Shown piece after piece: positions 10,281-20,705 of a stretch of DNA of 64,000 bases. A program made the position numbers and the translations under genes. The DNA comes from Manihot esculenta (Eukaryota > Streptophyta > Magnoliopsida > Malpighiales > Euphorbiaceae). The DNA is taken from assembly GCF_001659605.2 (NCBI RefSeq), contig NC_035173.2, forward strand, positions 7,871,769 to 7,935,768. Direction: 5' to 3'. How positions within the stretch are numbered: the stretch's first letter is position 1; every line of letters begins with the position of its first letter. The notes under the pieces were generated by a model. The model was not told where the DNA came from and searched no databases. It saw only the letters and a list, made by a program, of their open reading frames with translations.

Positions 10281-12164
10281 TTGATAAAATAATTAAAATT
10301 TTTCTAGTATATATATTAAAATTCCGAAGGAGGGAAATATTAAAATTGTCCAAAATACTCTAATAACTTACTAAAATTACAACAAAAAGACTAAAATTAA
10401 TTGGTTAGTTTATTTTCATAAAATCACAATAATAAATTATTAGTTTTGAAATTTTATTGTACAAGGACTCTAAATGAAATATGATAATTTGTATTAAAAA
10501 TTATTAATTTGAAAAAAAAAAGGCATATATGCTTTATTATTAATCATATTAAAAAGTTATAAGCTCAAAATTTAACAAACTAAAATAGAAAAAAGAATAA
10601 TAAGTTAAAAAATTCAAAGAAAAATATATTATAAATAGAATGAAAAAAATTATTGTCACACTGAAAATTTACATAGAACTTATATCTACTTAAATTTTTA
10701 TTATATACTTTAGTTTTTATATATTATATATTTATAATTAAAACTTTTAAATGTTAAAATTTATATCTACTCATTTATAATAATTATTTGCAGATTATTA
10801 CAAGGCACAAAAACTATAGGTTCCTATATGTACTAAAGTATTGATTTTTCTATTATAATAAACCTTTCCGATTTTTATTTAGCACAGCTTTTGCATGGTA
10901 GGTGAGGATTGGTAGTGGACTAATGGTGCCACCTAAATTTTAGATTTGATATGTTTTATTTTATTTCTAGTTAGTGATGAATAAGTCGTTTTAAATAATA
11001 TAATGATTGATATCGTCTCTTCATAAATTAAAATAAAATATTAAAAGTTTATATTAATTTTAGTAATATTGAGATTATTAAAGTAGGATGGTGATTTAGT
11101 TTATTATAATAATTTTAATTCTAAGTAAATTAAACTCATATTATATCCAAAAGGTGCAATGCACAATAGAATTAAAAGCTCAATTCAATAAATGTATTTG
11201 GCATATATTAATTTTTACATTTTTTTTTTAAATAGGGATCGAGAATTGGATGAGTAGAACCTAAGATCTTTCAGATTTACTCAAATATTAATGTTATAAT
11301 CTAACTTTTTCAAGTTACATTAAAAAACCAAATAATTAACTTCTATTTCTCAATAGTGGAATAAATATTAATTAGTTCATTAAATATAATTTATAACTTC
11401 ATAATCTAAAATGCTTAAATATATTGCTCCACTCAAATAAATTTTTTTAAAAAGCCTATTATTAGGGACAAATCCCATTTTTCTTATAAAAAATTGATTA
11501 TACAAAATCCTAGTCAAAATCAAATCAAAACTAGAGAAGAACCAAATCAAACCTAATAGAATTATTTGGTTCAGTTTATAAAAATCAGAGATGATGTTAA
11601 AGAACAATGCTTTATTGAAATTCTGTATTTTCAATTCATCCCCTCCTAGACTTCTTAAATTTTAGTTCTTAAACAACGACAACAACACTCTAAATCCACT
11701 TTCAATTCAATAATTTTATCAAACTTCCTTCAAAATAGGTGTGAAATAACTCAATTACAAATAGAACAAAGAAAGAACAGAATTACAAAAGAACATTGAT
11801 AATGAGGGCTACAAGGTAACACCGTCATGCTTGAAGATTTGATACTTCTTTGATAATCTTGGGAAGGAAGCCATGCTCGCCCAACAATTATCTTCTTTTA
11901 AATATTGTTAGCAGCCATCGTGGAGTTTTGATATTCCTCCTTTGAAGTTATCATTCATGAATAGAGTTTGCCCTCACTGTTGCTCCTCCTCCTTCACCTT
12001 CTCACCAACACATCTTCTCCTTTGATTGTCTGTTGAAGGAGGCATGCATGGAGAAGAGAAATTATATTTGTACCCAAGAAGGGGGAAGAAGAAAAAGAGA
12101 AGAGGCGGTGATAGTAGGGGCAAATTAGATGCGGTGAGTGATGAATTTGAGTGATGAAGCAGGG
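10281..12164. other. A/T-rich intergenic DNA
   Basis: No convincing gene is seen. Near 11230-11320 the words atagggatcgag and cctaagatctttcag are weakly reminiscent of a decayed tRNA-type SINE end, without a TSD. From 11640 to 12165 the base composition is less extreme and purine-rich, but its short frames show no recognisable protein. Confidence 0.5.
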
Positions 12165-12457
12165 TTATGATACTTTTGTGTGTATAACACATAACAAATG
12201 GCATAGGTTTAAAAATTAGTTTGGTTTGGGTTTTTCGGTTTTTATGAAAAAAATCAAATTAAATGGAAAATTGAATCCAAAATTAATCACCTTAGTATTT
12301 AAATTGATAGGTGGAAAGTGAGACCTGCCTTTAATGATAAAAAAAAAAAAAAAAGGTAACATGCTACTTATGATGGAGGACACTTCAACTAAATTGAATT
12401 CTTAATCCGGATAAAAATTCATTCAAATTTTGAAATATGCTTTCTACTAAAATTAAA

Positions 12458-13513
12458 GGAAATATTAATTTTTAGTCCTTGAGGTATAGCGTAATTAACA
12501 GATTCGTCCCTCTATTTTTAGAACTCAACACTTTCATCCTTGAGGTTTAATTCCGTCAAAATTAGAGATCTCTCTGTCAAAAAGTTGTTAGTGATAGGAA
12601 AAATGACTGAATTTTCCTTTCTAGAACCCAACACTTTTAGTACCTAAAATTTAATTTTTACAAATTTATAAGTCCCTCTCTCAAAGAATGGAAGAAAAAA
12701 AATACGTTTTTATTCCTAAGATATTATATAATTAATATATTTGTCCCTCTATTTTTTTAATTCAACACTTTAGTCCCTGAAGTTTAATTTCATCAAAATT
12801 CAAGAAAGAAAATCTCAACTCAATCTCCATAAACAAATAAAAATTTTAATAAATTTAAGATTCAAATTCAGCGAAGATAATAAAAATCGAAATATATAAA
12901 ATTTAAATTATTAAAAATAAAAAATTAAAACTCAATAAAAATTACTTTTGTGATGTCGTTCGTTGTTGATCATTGCTCGCCATTTGAAAAATTCATTAAA
13001 ACGTCTTTGACATTTTAAAAAATCTATTAGTTAGTTTTTCTGTTAATTTTAATCGTTAAGTATTATAAAAAAAATCTAAAATACCCCTGATATAGAAGGA
13101 CTAATTAGTAAACTTTTTAATAATATGAGGGACCAACTAATAATTTTTTCTAAACTATAGGGACTAAATAGTAAAATATTTAGTGATAAAATTAATAGAA
13201 AAATTAATTAATAGACTTTTTAAAATTTTATGAATATTTTAACAAATTTTTCAAAATTAAGGAATTAAGTAGTGAGTTTTTCTATAGTATATAATAATTT
13301 TTTCATTTTATTATTGAGAATGGTATTTTTGGGATTAATTTTATTCTCTTTCCTTTGACTAATTAAAAATCATTGACTTAGCATAAATTTTTGACGGAGA
13401 GACCTTGGATTTTAACGGAATTAAATCTCAAAGACGAAAATATTAGGTTCTAAAAGTAGAAGGATAAATTCATTAATTATATTATATCTTAGGAATTAAA
13501 AAATAATTTTTTC
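12458..13513. mobile_element. MULE-type MITE with long TIRs and 9-bp TSD
   Basis: The terminal inverted repeats are ~125 bp (12458-12585 and 13386-13513) and include tttttagaac and gtctctccgtcaaaa on the right-hand strand reading. The element is flanked by aaaattaaa at 12449-12457 and 13514-13522, a 9-bp TSD typical of Mutator-like elements. Block X lacks the insert. Part of the left TIR is repeated directly at 12700-12805, and another MITE is nested inside. Confidence 0.7.
12975..13304. mobile_element. Nested MITE, relative of 22621-22997
   Basis: The words agggaccaactaataa, agggactaaatagtaa and gtgagtttttctatagtat match the reverse complement of the 377-bp MITE in block Y. The left end is not sharply defined. 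Confidence 0.5.
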
Positions 13514-13861
13514 AAAATTAAAACCAATGGATTAAAATGCAAAAAGTCGAAAAGACTTGAATTTTATGTACTTTATTAGGTCTATTTAGAATGTATGCTA
13601 CTTGTTTATTAGTAAAAAATTTATTGTCAATTGATTTGAGTTCCTTAATATATTAAAAAAAATGACATAAAAAGTAATTGATGTTGTTATAATCTCCTGT
13701 CTAGGTTGTGAAGCTGGATATGGACCTTCAATAACCCAAGGAGGTGACTAGAACAACATCAGTAATGTTTAATAATAGAATTTGTACATTCAAATTAAAT
13801 AGTCAACCAATAATAAATAATATATCAAATGTTAGCTTATTTAAAGGTAACTTAAATTCTT

Positions 13862-14388
13862 AGGGCTATTTGGTTTAATTATTGTATGTAATTGATAGCC
13901 ATTGTTAATATCTAATAGTTGGTAGCTAATGCCGATTGTAACGGATAGTTGATAGGATCCGTTATTATTGATTTGTAAAATGACTAATAAGAGTAAATAT
14001 TAATTCGTTTTTTTTTATAAAAAATATATAAAACTATAAATTTATTATACAATATGTATAATAATTAAAATATAATTTTGAAAATGCATGTTTTGCATGA
14101 AAATAAATATTATTTATCCTATTGGATGAATGTTATAATTAATTTAATTATTATTTATAATAATTTTATATTCATTTAGTACTTTTTATAATTTCAAATA
14201 ATTTTTGATGAAAAAATTTAATTGAAAAGAAAAATTTTATAATTAATAAAATTTTAAAAAAAAGTAATATAGTTTAAATAAAAAATAAAATCAATTAAGT
14301 TACCAACTATTGGGAAATAGCTCTAATTGTAGAAATAATAAAAAATACAGCTAATAGATACCAACTATCGGCTCCTGATTTAAATATT
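13862..14388 (+). mobile_element. hAT-like MITE, copy in block Y
   Basis: It starts agggctatttggtttaatta, carries tgatag and tagttggtagct words, and ends near ccaactatcggct. Most of it is the reverse complement of 9029-9590. Because the promoter/exon 1 segment travels with it in both blocks, the MITE was present before the inversion. Confidence 0.6.
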
Positions 14389-14488
14389 TACTAAAATTAA
14401 AATAATTTACTATAATCAATGTAACTATATCACATAATTTTCTATATTTATTTTTTTCCAAATATTTTTAACAAAATCTAGATATTCT

Positions 14489-15986
14489 TGATAGGCGGTT
14501 GTCGAAGCCGTCAAAAATAAACATATTAAACAATCAACAATAAACTTGTAGATAGTGGCAATAGGGTCGAACCACAGGGAATTGACACTAAAGATCTTCC
14601 TAATAATAACCAAGATAAGTAAATAACAAATAATTAAAAGAGGGGGGTTTTGAGTTGATGGATTAACACTAAATAACAAAAGAAAGCAATAATTTAAAGA
14701 TGAGTAAATCAATAAGAGAAAAGCTTCTAGTTGAAGTATGGATCTTATTTCAGATTGTTTAGAATTGATCATTGATTCTTTAACTCTCCTATTTATTCCA
14801 ATAAATTAGTTTTGGATGTGGAAGACGCTTCTCACAATCCAAATTCCTCCTTAGTTCTAGTTTGATTAGGAAACGTTCGCTAATCAAACACTAATCAACA
14901 AGTTGCCAAGGAACGTCCTTGGGGCATTGTAGCATCGAACAACTGTTGACTGCATTAAGACTTAGAGAAACCCAATTCTATCCTTGCCAACCGCGTGGTC
15001 AAGTTTAGATTATGCAATTTGATTAAATGTGTATTTGAACAATCTAAGCAATTACGGACCTAAATCATTCAAACAATATTACTTAAGCAATTTAAAAGCA
15101 ATGGGCCCTTATTGATTCTAAAAGCAAAGTAATATTTATGGAAAGCTCAAATTGCATAAATATTGAAAATAAATAGAAGTTTAACAATGGAGATTTAAAT
15201 CTCCCAATTCATCACAAAATCTGAAATTCACCAACTTCAACTAGAAAAGAAAAGAGTTTAGCCACTCATGGTGGACTAAATACACAAAAAGATGAAAGGA
15301 AAAGAAAAAGGAAGATGCTGGAGAGTTTCTGGCGAGTTCAATTTCTCAGCAGAAGATGCCTTTGCTGGTTTGAAGGCTGCCCTTTTATAGCTGAAGAGTT
15401 CCATCCTTCTAGGGTTTTGAAATCCCTTTTTAATTTGGCTTGTGATTCCTCTTTTGATGTTGAATTTAATTGCAACTGGAATTCCTTAGGTGAGAAACTC
15501 TTTCGTGGCTCTTGGAATTGTTTTGGTAGTGATTGAGTTGTATTTGGACTTCTAAAAACTTGAAATTCGGTTTCCTGAACAATTTCCCGCTCTGCTGTAT
15601 TTTCTGCTGTCAAAGTGATTTGCCCGGTGATTTGACCAGTTTCTTCAAGGGATTGGGCAAATCACAGACCTGATCACGTTTCTGCCAGTCAGTTCTCTCT
15701 GTCTTCTGCGAGTGATTTGGCCAGTGTCCTCGAGTGTCCTGGGCAAATCACTGCCCATATCACTTCTGCCTGTTGCCTCTAGGTTTCTGCTTCAGCTTGA
15801 TCTGGGCAGATCACTGGGCAAATCACTGACCCAATCACTTTTCTGTCAACTTTCTGCACTTTTTCTCCAATTCTCCAATTTCTTCCTTTTCTGTAAAAAT
15901 AAGATAAAAACCATAAATTAAGCTAAAAAATGTGTAAATTAGCAATAAAAAAGATAATAAAAATGTGGCTAATTTATGCTTGATCA
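14489..15986 (-). repeat. 3' LTR of Athila-like element
   Basis: It is the left copy on the plus strand and so the downstream LTR for minus-strand genes. It ends ttgatca next to a C-rich run that reads as a purine tract on the minus strand. It contains a minus-strand TATAAAAG (15382-15389) and several gggcaaatcac motifs (15600-15840). Confidence 0.9.
15600..15840. repeat. Palindromic gatttgggcaaatc motif cluster (LTR copy)
   Basis: The half-sites agtgattt(g/t)g and gggcaaatcac(t) recur about eight times in both orientations. The cluster is repeated in the other LTR at 21830-22060 and, as a cognate cluster, at 54140-54260. Confidence 0.75.
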
Positions 15987-16000
15987 AATACCCCCACACC
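15987..16000 (-). other. Polypurine tract of Athila-like element
   Basis: On the minus strand a purine-rich ggtgtgggggtatt run abuts the LTR start, the expected plus-strand primer position. The same cccccacacctag word adjoins the truncated copy's LTR at 54408. Confidence 0.7.
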
Positions 16001-16316
16001 TAGCTTTTTGCTTGTCCTCAAGCAACAAATAACTTAGCCAATCAAGCCCCCTTTTTCCTTAGAGCCTAAGTACCACTTAATCAGCCCCCCCTAGACTCCT
16101 AATCTGAACTATCACAGTATAGAGTACATGCACTAAGGTCATCCTCTCCTTTCCTTGTTTCCTTTCACCTACCATGGTCAAGGGAAAGGTTTTTGATTCA
16201 ATCATGCTTATTCTTTTATGTTAGGTTTAATGTAACCCCTAGGAGTGACTTGCCACCTTCTCTCTTTCTCCTTTTTATTTAATTTTTATTTTCAGCAGCA
16301 CTTATTCTTATCCTTG

Positions 16317-16562
16317 CCTGAAAAAGTCACTAACCTTTTTACGCGATTGTGTACATGGGTGATACACCCCCGGTTACTCAGTTAGTCACTTGTTCAAGTG
16401 GCTACTAGCTTTGTTCATAGTCTAGACCATCGAAACTTATTTGCTTGAAAAAGTTACTGACCTTTTTACGCGATTGTGTACATGGGTGATACACCCCCGG
16501 TTACTCAGTCAGTTACTTCTCCAAGTGGCTATTAGGCTCAGTTCATAGTCTTAGACCATTGG
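16317..16562. repeat. Tandem duplication (~125 bp x 2) in 3' non-coding part
   Basis: Two units each contain cctttttacgcgattgtgta, gtgatacacccccggttactc and gttcatagtct, starting near 16317 and 16443. The truncated relative has a single unit at 54715-54840, so the duplication is specific to this copy or lineage. Confidence 0.8.
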
Positions 16563-16758
16563 AACAAGTTTGTGATTTGTGCTTTGTGCTGGTTTGTCAT
16601 GATAGTTTGGGCAAATCAGCTCATAGGGAGTTACACTAGCTTTTTATTTGCATGTATTTTTATTTTTATTTCCCTTGACCACAACAAATTTAAGGATTCA
16701 ATTCAAGTAAAGAACTTCCTAAGTGAAGGTAACATACTGTGAATGATTCAGTTTAGGC

Positions 16759-17130
16759 TTAAAGGGGTGGCAAATCAATGGGGTCATGAGATAAGGAAAC
16801 TCTTTTAACCTTGTTATCGATGTTGAGTAGAGCAAAAGCTAAGACAAAATTCTGTGTGTGTGTGCAAAAAGTGTGAAAAAAAATTCTGGTGTGTGCAAAA
16901 AGGGGTAAGAATAATGCGAAAAGAAACAAAAAGAAACAGTAAGAAACAAAATAGGAAAAAAAAAAGAAATCAAAAGATGGTGTGATCAGTGAATAAATAC
17001 TCTCCAGTATGGTGGCCGGTGGAGTGGTGTCCCACGTTTCATCGTCACTGTCAGAGGGGATGGGTTTCGGCAGCCCTAGTTTCTTCCACATGAACGGCCC
17101 GCCGGTGGCCTTCATCTTAATTCTTACCAT
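16759..17130 (-). CDS. Possible extra ORF in Athila-like element (uncertain)
   Basis: ATG at 17130 sits in a favourable context (ccaccATGG) and opens a frame whose first ~45 codons look coding (MVRIKMKATGGPFMWKKLG, then an acidic SDSDDE stretch). The remainder is a Phe-rich translation of low-complexity DNA and is unlikely to be protein. The G/C-richer segment 17000-17270 is absent from the relative at 55300, where a second cccccacacctag word occurs instead. It could be a captured host fragment or a remnant of a third Athila ORF. No family is recognised. Confidence 0.3.
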   Translation of the reverse strand: MVRIKMKATGGPFMWKKLGLPKPIPSDSDDETWDTTPPATILESIYSLITPSFDFFFFSYFVSYCFFLFLFALFLPLFAHTRIFFHTFCTHTQNFVLAFALLNIDNKVKRVSLSHDPIDLPPL

Positions 17131-17259
17131 GGTGGTCTTGGGTTTGCCAGTGGGTCAGTGGTGGTCGGAGGAGAGAAATCTTGAAGAAGAAGAGATAAAA
17201 GACAACAAGTAGCGTAAAAAGTAAAAAAAATAAAAGAAAAGAACTACTTAAAGTGATTT

Positions 17260-17590
17260 GGGTATGTGAACTGCCCTGATCATTTAATGCTGGCCCTCTG
17301 GATTCTTGACAGGGTGATTTGACCAGTGATTTGGGTAAGCAGTGGGCAAATCACTTGGCCAGATCGCTTCTCCTTTGCAGTTGCTGGGCTGGTACTGTTC
17401 ACGCCCTTTTCTAATGATGTGCTTGATTTTGCGATTGGACCGGTGATCTTGGTCAAATTATCTGGGCAATTGGGCAAATCATTGCCCCGATCACTTGTGA
17501 CTATGGTACATTCAGTCGATTTGCCCAGCGATTTGGGCAAGCAGTGGGCAAATCACTGGGCAAATCACTGCCTCTGGGCTGCCTCCCAGT
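17260..17590. repeat. Palindromic gatttgggcaaatc motif cluster (internal)
   Basis: At least ten half-sites of agtgatttg and gggcaaatcac lie between the pol remnant and the possible extra ORF. One run (17520-17575) has the motif in both orientations within 60 bp. Confidence 0.75.
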
Positions 17591-17632
17591 AGTGCCCTGT
17601 TTTCTGTCGTGGGCTGGACTTCAGTGTCTTGC

Positions 17633-19375
17633 TCAGCAGTCTTGGGAAGGGGGATCCAAGGGAACCTCCTCCACAACATGGACAGTAAAACCTTCATAGA
17701 ATCTCTTCAAACGACGCCCATTAACCTTGAAAACCTTGCTTGTTTGTGGACTCCGTATGTCAATAGCTTCATGTACTGCATCCTGTCTCTGATTCTGGTG
17801 AGATGAGCCTCCACCGAATGGTCTTGAGGTGCCTTTTATGTCCTCCAAGGTCCACCTAATTGCTTTTTTGTGCTTCCTCAACAGATCAAGGAGCTTTTCC
17901 TCTTCTTCTTGGCTGAGCTGGTTAGAAATAATGACTGGAAGTGAATTTCCAGCTCCCAAGTATGCATATTTGAGGTGGCTGGGCAAGGGCTTCAGATCTG
18001 GTGTATCTGTTGTCTGCTGGTTTTCTGTCTGCTTACTGTCTGATTTGGGCTGTGATTTGAGCAGATTATCTGGTGTTCTGGGCAAATCACTGGGCAAATC
18101 ACTCACTTCCAGCAAGTTACAGTAGTCTGCTTCAGAGATGTTGCTGTCCACTTCTTCTCTCCTGCAAAGACCTTCATAAAGTAAGTTTTCTTGATCAAAA
18201 TCAAAAACTTCTTGACTTAAATTAATAACATCAAGGCCATAAACAGGAGAAACATCATTGGGGAATTTCATGGCATCATAAACATTAAATTTGATAACTT
18301 CCCCTTCAAACTCCATAGTCAATGTGCCATCATGCACATCAATTTTAGTTCTTGCTGTACTTAAGAATGGTCTCCCAAGTAAGATATCAGAGGTGATGTT
18401 GCCCTTATCCTCCTCCATGTCAATCACATAAAAATCAACTGGGAAGACTAGTTGGTCCACTTGCACCAACACATCTTCAAGCACTCCTTTGGGGTAGACA
18501 ATGGATCGATCAGCCAATTGGATCATAATGCTGGTGCCCTTGAGTGTACCTGCATTCAACAAGTTAAAAATAGAAAGAGGCATGACATTTATTGAAGCTC
18601 CAAGGTCACACATGGCCTTCTTTATTCCTATGTTGCCTATTTTGCATGGAATGGCAAACATTCCTCTATCCTTGCATTTGGTGGGAAGTTTCTTTTGAAT
18701 GACAGCTGAGACACACTCCCCCACACTTACCTTTTTATGTTCAGCAAGTTTCCTCCTATTGGTGCATAGCTCTTTGAGAAATTTAGCATACCTTGGTATT
18801 TGTTTGATAGCATCAAGTAGGGGTATGTTAATTTCCACTTTGCGAAATGTCTCCAATATCTCTTTTTCCTCTTTCTCCTTTTGGGACTTTGCAAATCTCT
18901 TTGGGAAAGGAGGAGGTATCTTGAATTTTTCTGCTGGTTGTTGTTTCTGCCTTTGACTGGATTCTGCCTTCTCTGGTGATTTGGGCAAATCACTTTCTGC
19001 CTTCTCTGGTGGTTTGGGCAGATCACTACTGGACAGCTCAGTTTGACCAGCGATCGGGTCAGTTTCTACTAGTGAACTGGGCAAATCACTGCCCTGATCA
19101 CTTTCTGGCAGAATTTCTTCCATGCCCTGTTTTTGCAATTTTTCAGCCCTATTGTCTTGCAACTCCTTTCCACTCCTTAATGTGATGGCGCTAACATTTT
19201 GTCTTGGATTTATCTCAGTTTGGGAAGGTAGCTTTCCTTGTGATTCAATTTTGTTCAAGGATGAAGCCATTTGCCCCATTTGTTTCTCAAGATTCTGCAC
19301 AGTATTTGCCAAATTTTTCACAATCTCTTCAAGAGATGTATTAGAATTCTGAGGTGCAGCTTGCGCTTGGTTTCT
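17633..19375 (-). pseudogene. Athila-like gag C-terminus, protease and fused integrase tail
   Basis: The frame continues directly from gag after one in-frame TAA at 19376-19378. A linker rich in SDLP/PEKAE repeats (from 19098) is followed by a retropepsin-like domain with CDLGAS (residues ~238-243 of the 562-codon stretch) and the second protease word ILLGRPFL (~313-320). The typical Athila run HLKYAYLG..LPVII..LRKHKKAI comes next. The protein then jumps at about 17827 to RPFGGG and the family's integrase end, KVFKVNGRRLKRFYEGF, stopping at 17633. RT, RNase H and the integrase catalytic core are absent. Because the frame survives the fusion, the deletion may be fixed in an active non-autonomous lineage. 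Confidence 0.8.
18955..19110. repeat. Palindromic motif cluster inside the coding frame
   Basis: The gatttgggcaaatc motif recurs here, and on the minus strand it encodes repeated SDLP-type words. A second coding site lies at 18050-18115. The same motif is therefore tolerated in LTR, non-coding and coding parts. Confidence 0.65.
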
Positions 19376-20653
19376 TTACTGGTAACTTGGATATTGCTGT
19401 CCCCTTGCATAACTGAAATTTGGATGATCCCTCCAACCTGGATTATAAGTATTTGCATAGGGATCATACCTTCTTTGCCCATTAAAGCCTCCAACCGCAT
19501 TGACTTGCTGGTCCTCCTCTTGAAAGGAAGGACATAGATCAGTTGGGTGGTTGTTGGCACATATTCCACATGTCTTGGGCTGCTGAATCTGCTGGACTTG
19601 TTGGGTTTGACTCACAACAAGGCTACGGACAACATTGGTGAGTTCAGAAAGTTGGGATGATAAAATGGAATTACTCACCTCATTCACATTCCTTGTTGGC
19701 AGCTCTTGGTCTCCAAACTGTTGAGAAGCTGCAGCCATGGAGGAAATTAAGTCCCTCATCTCCCGAGGTGATTTTTTTTCAATTGTTCCTCCACAGGCTG
19801 CGTCAATAAATTTTCTCTCTGAGGGTAGCAAACCTCCATAGAAGTACTCAATGAGAGATTGGTCAGAAATATCATGCCGAGGGCAGCTTGTGCACAACTT
19901 TTTGAACCTCTCCCAGTACTCATACAAACCTTCAGAGTGCTTTTGCTTTATGCCACTTATTTCTCGACGGATGCCTATGGCTTTTGAGGTTGGAAAGAAT
20001 TTTCTCAAGAATGCTCTTACCATATCAGCCCATGATGTGATGGATCCCGGTGCCGAGTAGAATAACCATTCTTTGGCATAGTCTTCAAGGGAAAAAGGGA
20101 AGGCTCTAAGCTTGATATCGTCTTTTGGAATGCCTTGGGGTCTCATGGTTGAGCACACAACGTGGAATGCCTTCAAATGCTTGTGAGGATCTTCATTCTC
20201 TAGGCCTCTGAATTTAGGAAGGAGATGAATCAGACCTGTCCTTAGCTCGAATGGTGCTGTCAATAGGGGATATTCAATGCATAAGGGTGTTTGATCTCCT
20301 GTTGGTTCAGCTAACTCTCTGAGAGTTCTTTCCCGTGGCTGGGGTGCTTGGATGGGCGCGTTTCCAGCTTGTATTTCAGCTTCTACATGTGCAGCAGGTG
20401 GTGCTGCCATTGCTGGATTTTCTGCCATAACCTGGAATCGGGTATCAGGTTCAAATGCAGTAGTGGCTGTAGGAGAGTCTGCTGGTGCAAAAATTTCTGC
20501 AGCAGGGGCAGTAGGTGGTCTGTGAGATGGTGTTGTTGATGAAGATGCTTTTGAGGCTTGGTTCCTCAAATTTGCTTGCTTCCTTAAGTGCTTGGCAGTT
20601 TTCTCAATCTCAGGGTCGTAAAGAAGAGTGTCCTTACGGCCAGACCTGGTCAT
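19376..20653 (-). CDS. Athila-like gag polyprotein (425 aa to first stop)
   Basis: ATG at 20653 lies just inside the primer site and starts MTRSGRKDTLLYDPEIEK. A Pro/Ala-rich linker (residues ~40-110) is followed by a capsid-type Retrotrans_gag region with FRGLENEDPHKHLKAF, FPFSLEDYAKEWLF and GLYEYWERFKKLC. A zinc-knuckle-like CGICANNHPTDLCP occurs near residue 370. The frame ends at TAA 19376, but the same frame runs on for 562 further codons. The stop is therefore either a recent CAA-to-TAA change or a readthrough site between gag and protease. The protein would form the cytoplasmic virus-like particle. Confidence 0.8.
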   Translation of the reverse strand: MTRSGRKDTLLYDPEIEKTAKHLRKQANLRNQASKASSSTTPSHRPPTAPAAEIFAPADSPTATTAFEPDTRFQVMAENPAMAAPPAAHVEAEIQAGNAPIQAPQPRERTLRELAEPTGDQTPLCIEYPLLTAPFELRTGLIHLLPKFRGLENEDPHKHLKAFHVVCSTMRPQGIPKDDIKLRAFPFSLEDYAKEWLFYSAPGSITSWADMVRAFLRKFFPTSKAIGIRREISGIKQKHSEGLYEYWERFKKLCTSCPRHDISDQSLIEYFYGGLLPSERKFIDAACGGTIEKKSPREMRDLISSMAAASQQFGDQELPTRNVNEVSNSILSSQLSELTNVVRSLVVSQTQQVQQIQQPKTCGICANNHPTDLCPSFQEEDQQVNAVGGFNGQRRYDPYANTYNPGWRDHPNFSYARGQQYPSYQ

Positions 20654-20683
20654 AAAGGGAAAATACGTTAGTTTAAATCAATT

Positions 20684-20700
20684 CCCCGGCAACGGCGCCA
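20684..20700 (-). other. Primer-binding site complementary to tRNA-Asp
   Basis: On the minus strand TGGCGCCGTTGCCGGGG lies five bases inside the LTR. It matches the complement of the plant tRNA-Asp 3' end, including CCA, as known for Athila-type elements. It fixes the LTR boundary and the minus-strand orientation. Confidence 0.85.
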
Positions 20701-20705
20701 ATTTT

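Noticed and set aside
11212..11320. Decayed SINE
   Set aside because: Words are only vaguely box-B-like and no TSD could be found.
11380..11634. 84-codon minus-strand ORF
   Set aside because: A/T-rich chance frame with Ile/Phe/Leu/Asn bias, no signal and no homologue recognised.
14560..14585. Possible tRNA box B (gtcgaaccac) in the Athila-like LTR
   Set aside because: No box A at the right spacing and no cloverleaf. It is part of the conserved LTR.
14425..14772. 115-codon minus-strand ORF at the Athila-like LTR edge (and its twin at 20678-20989)
   Set aside because: It spans the LTR boundary and host DNA in one copy and the primer-site region in the other. Composition is low-complexity and there is no domain.
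15315..15613. Short ORFs on both strands inside the Athila-like LTR, repeated at 21532-21830
   Set aside because: Identical because they lie in the two LTRs. No recognisable protein, and the truncated relative does not keep them.
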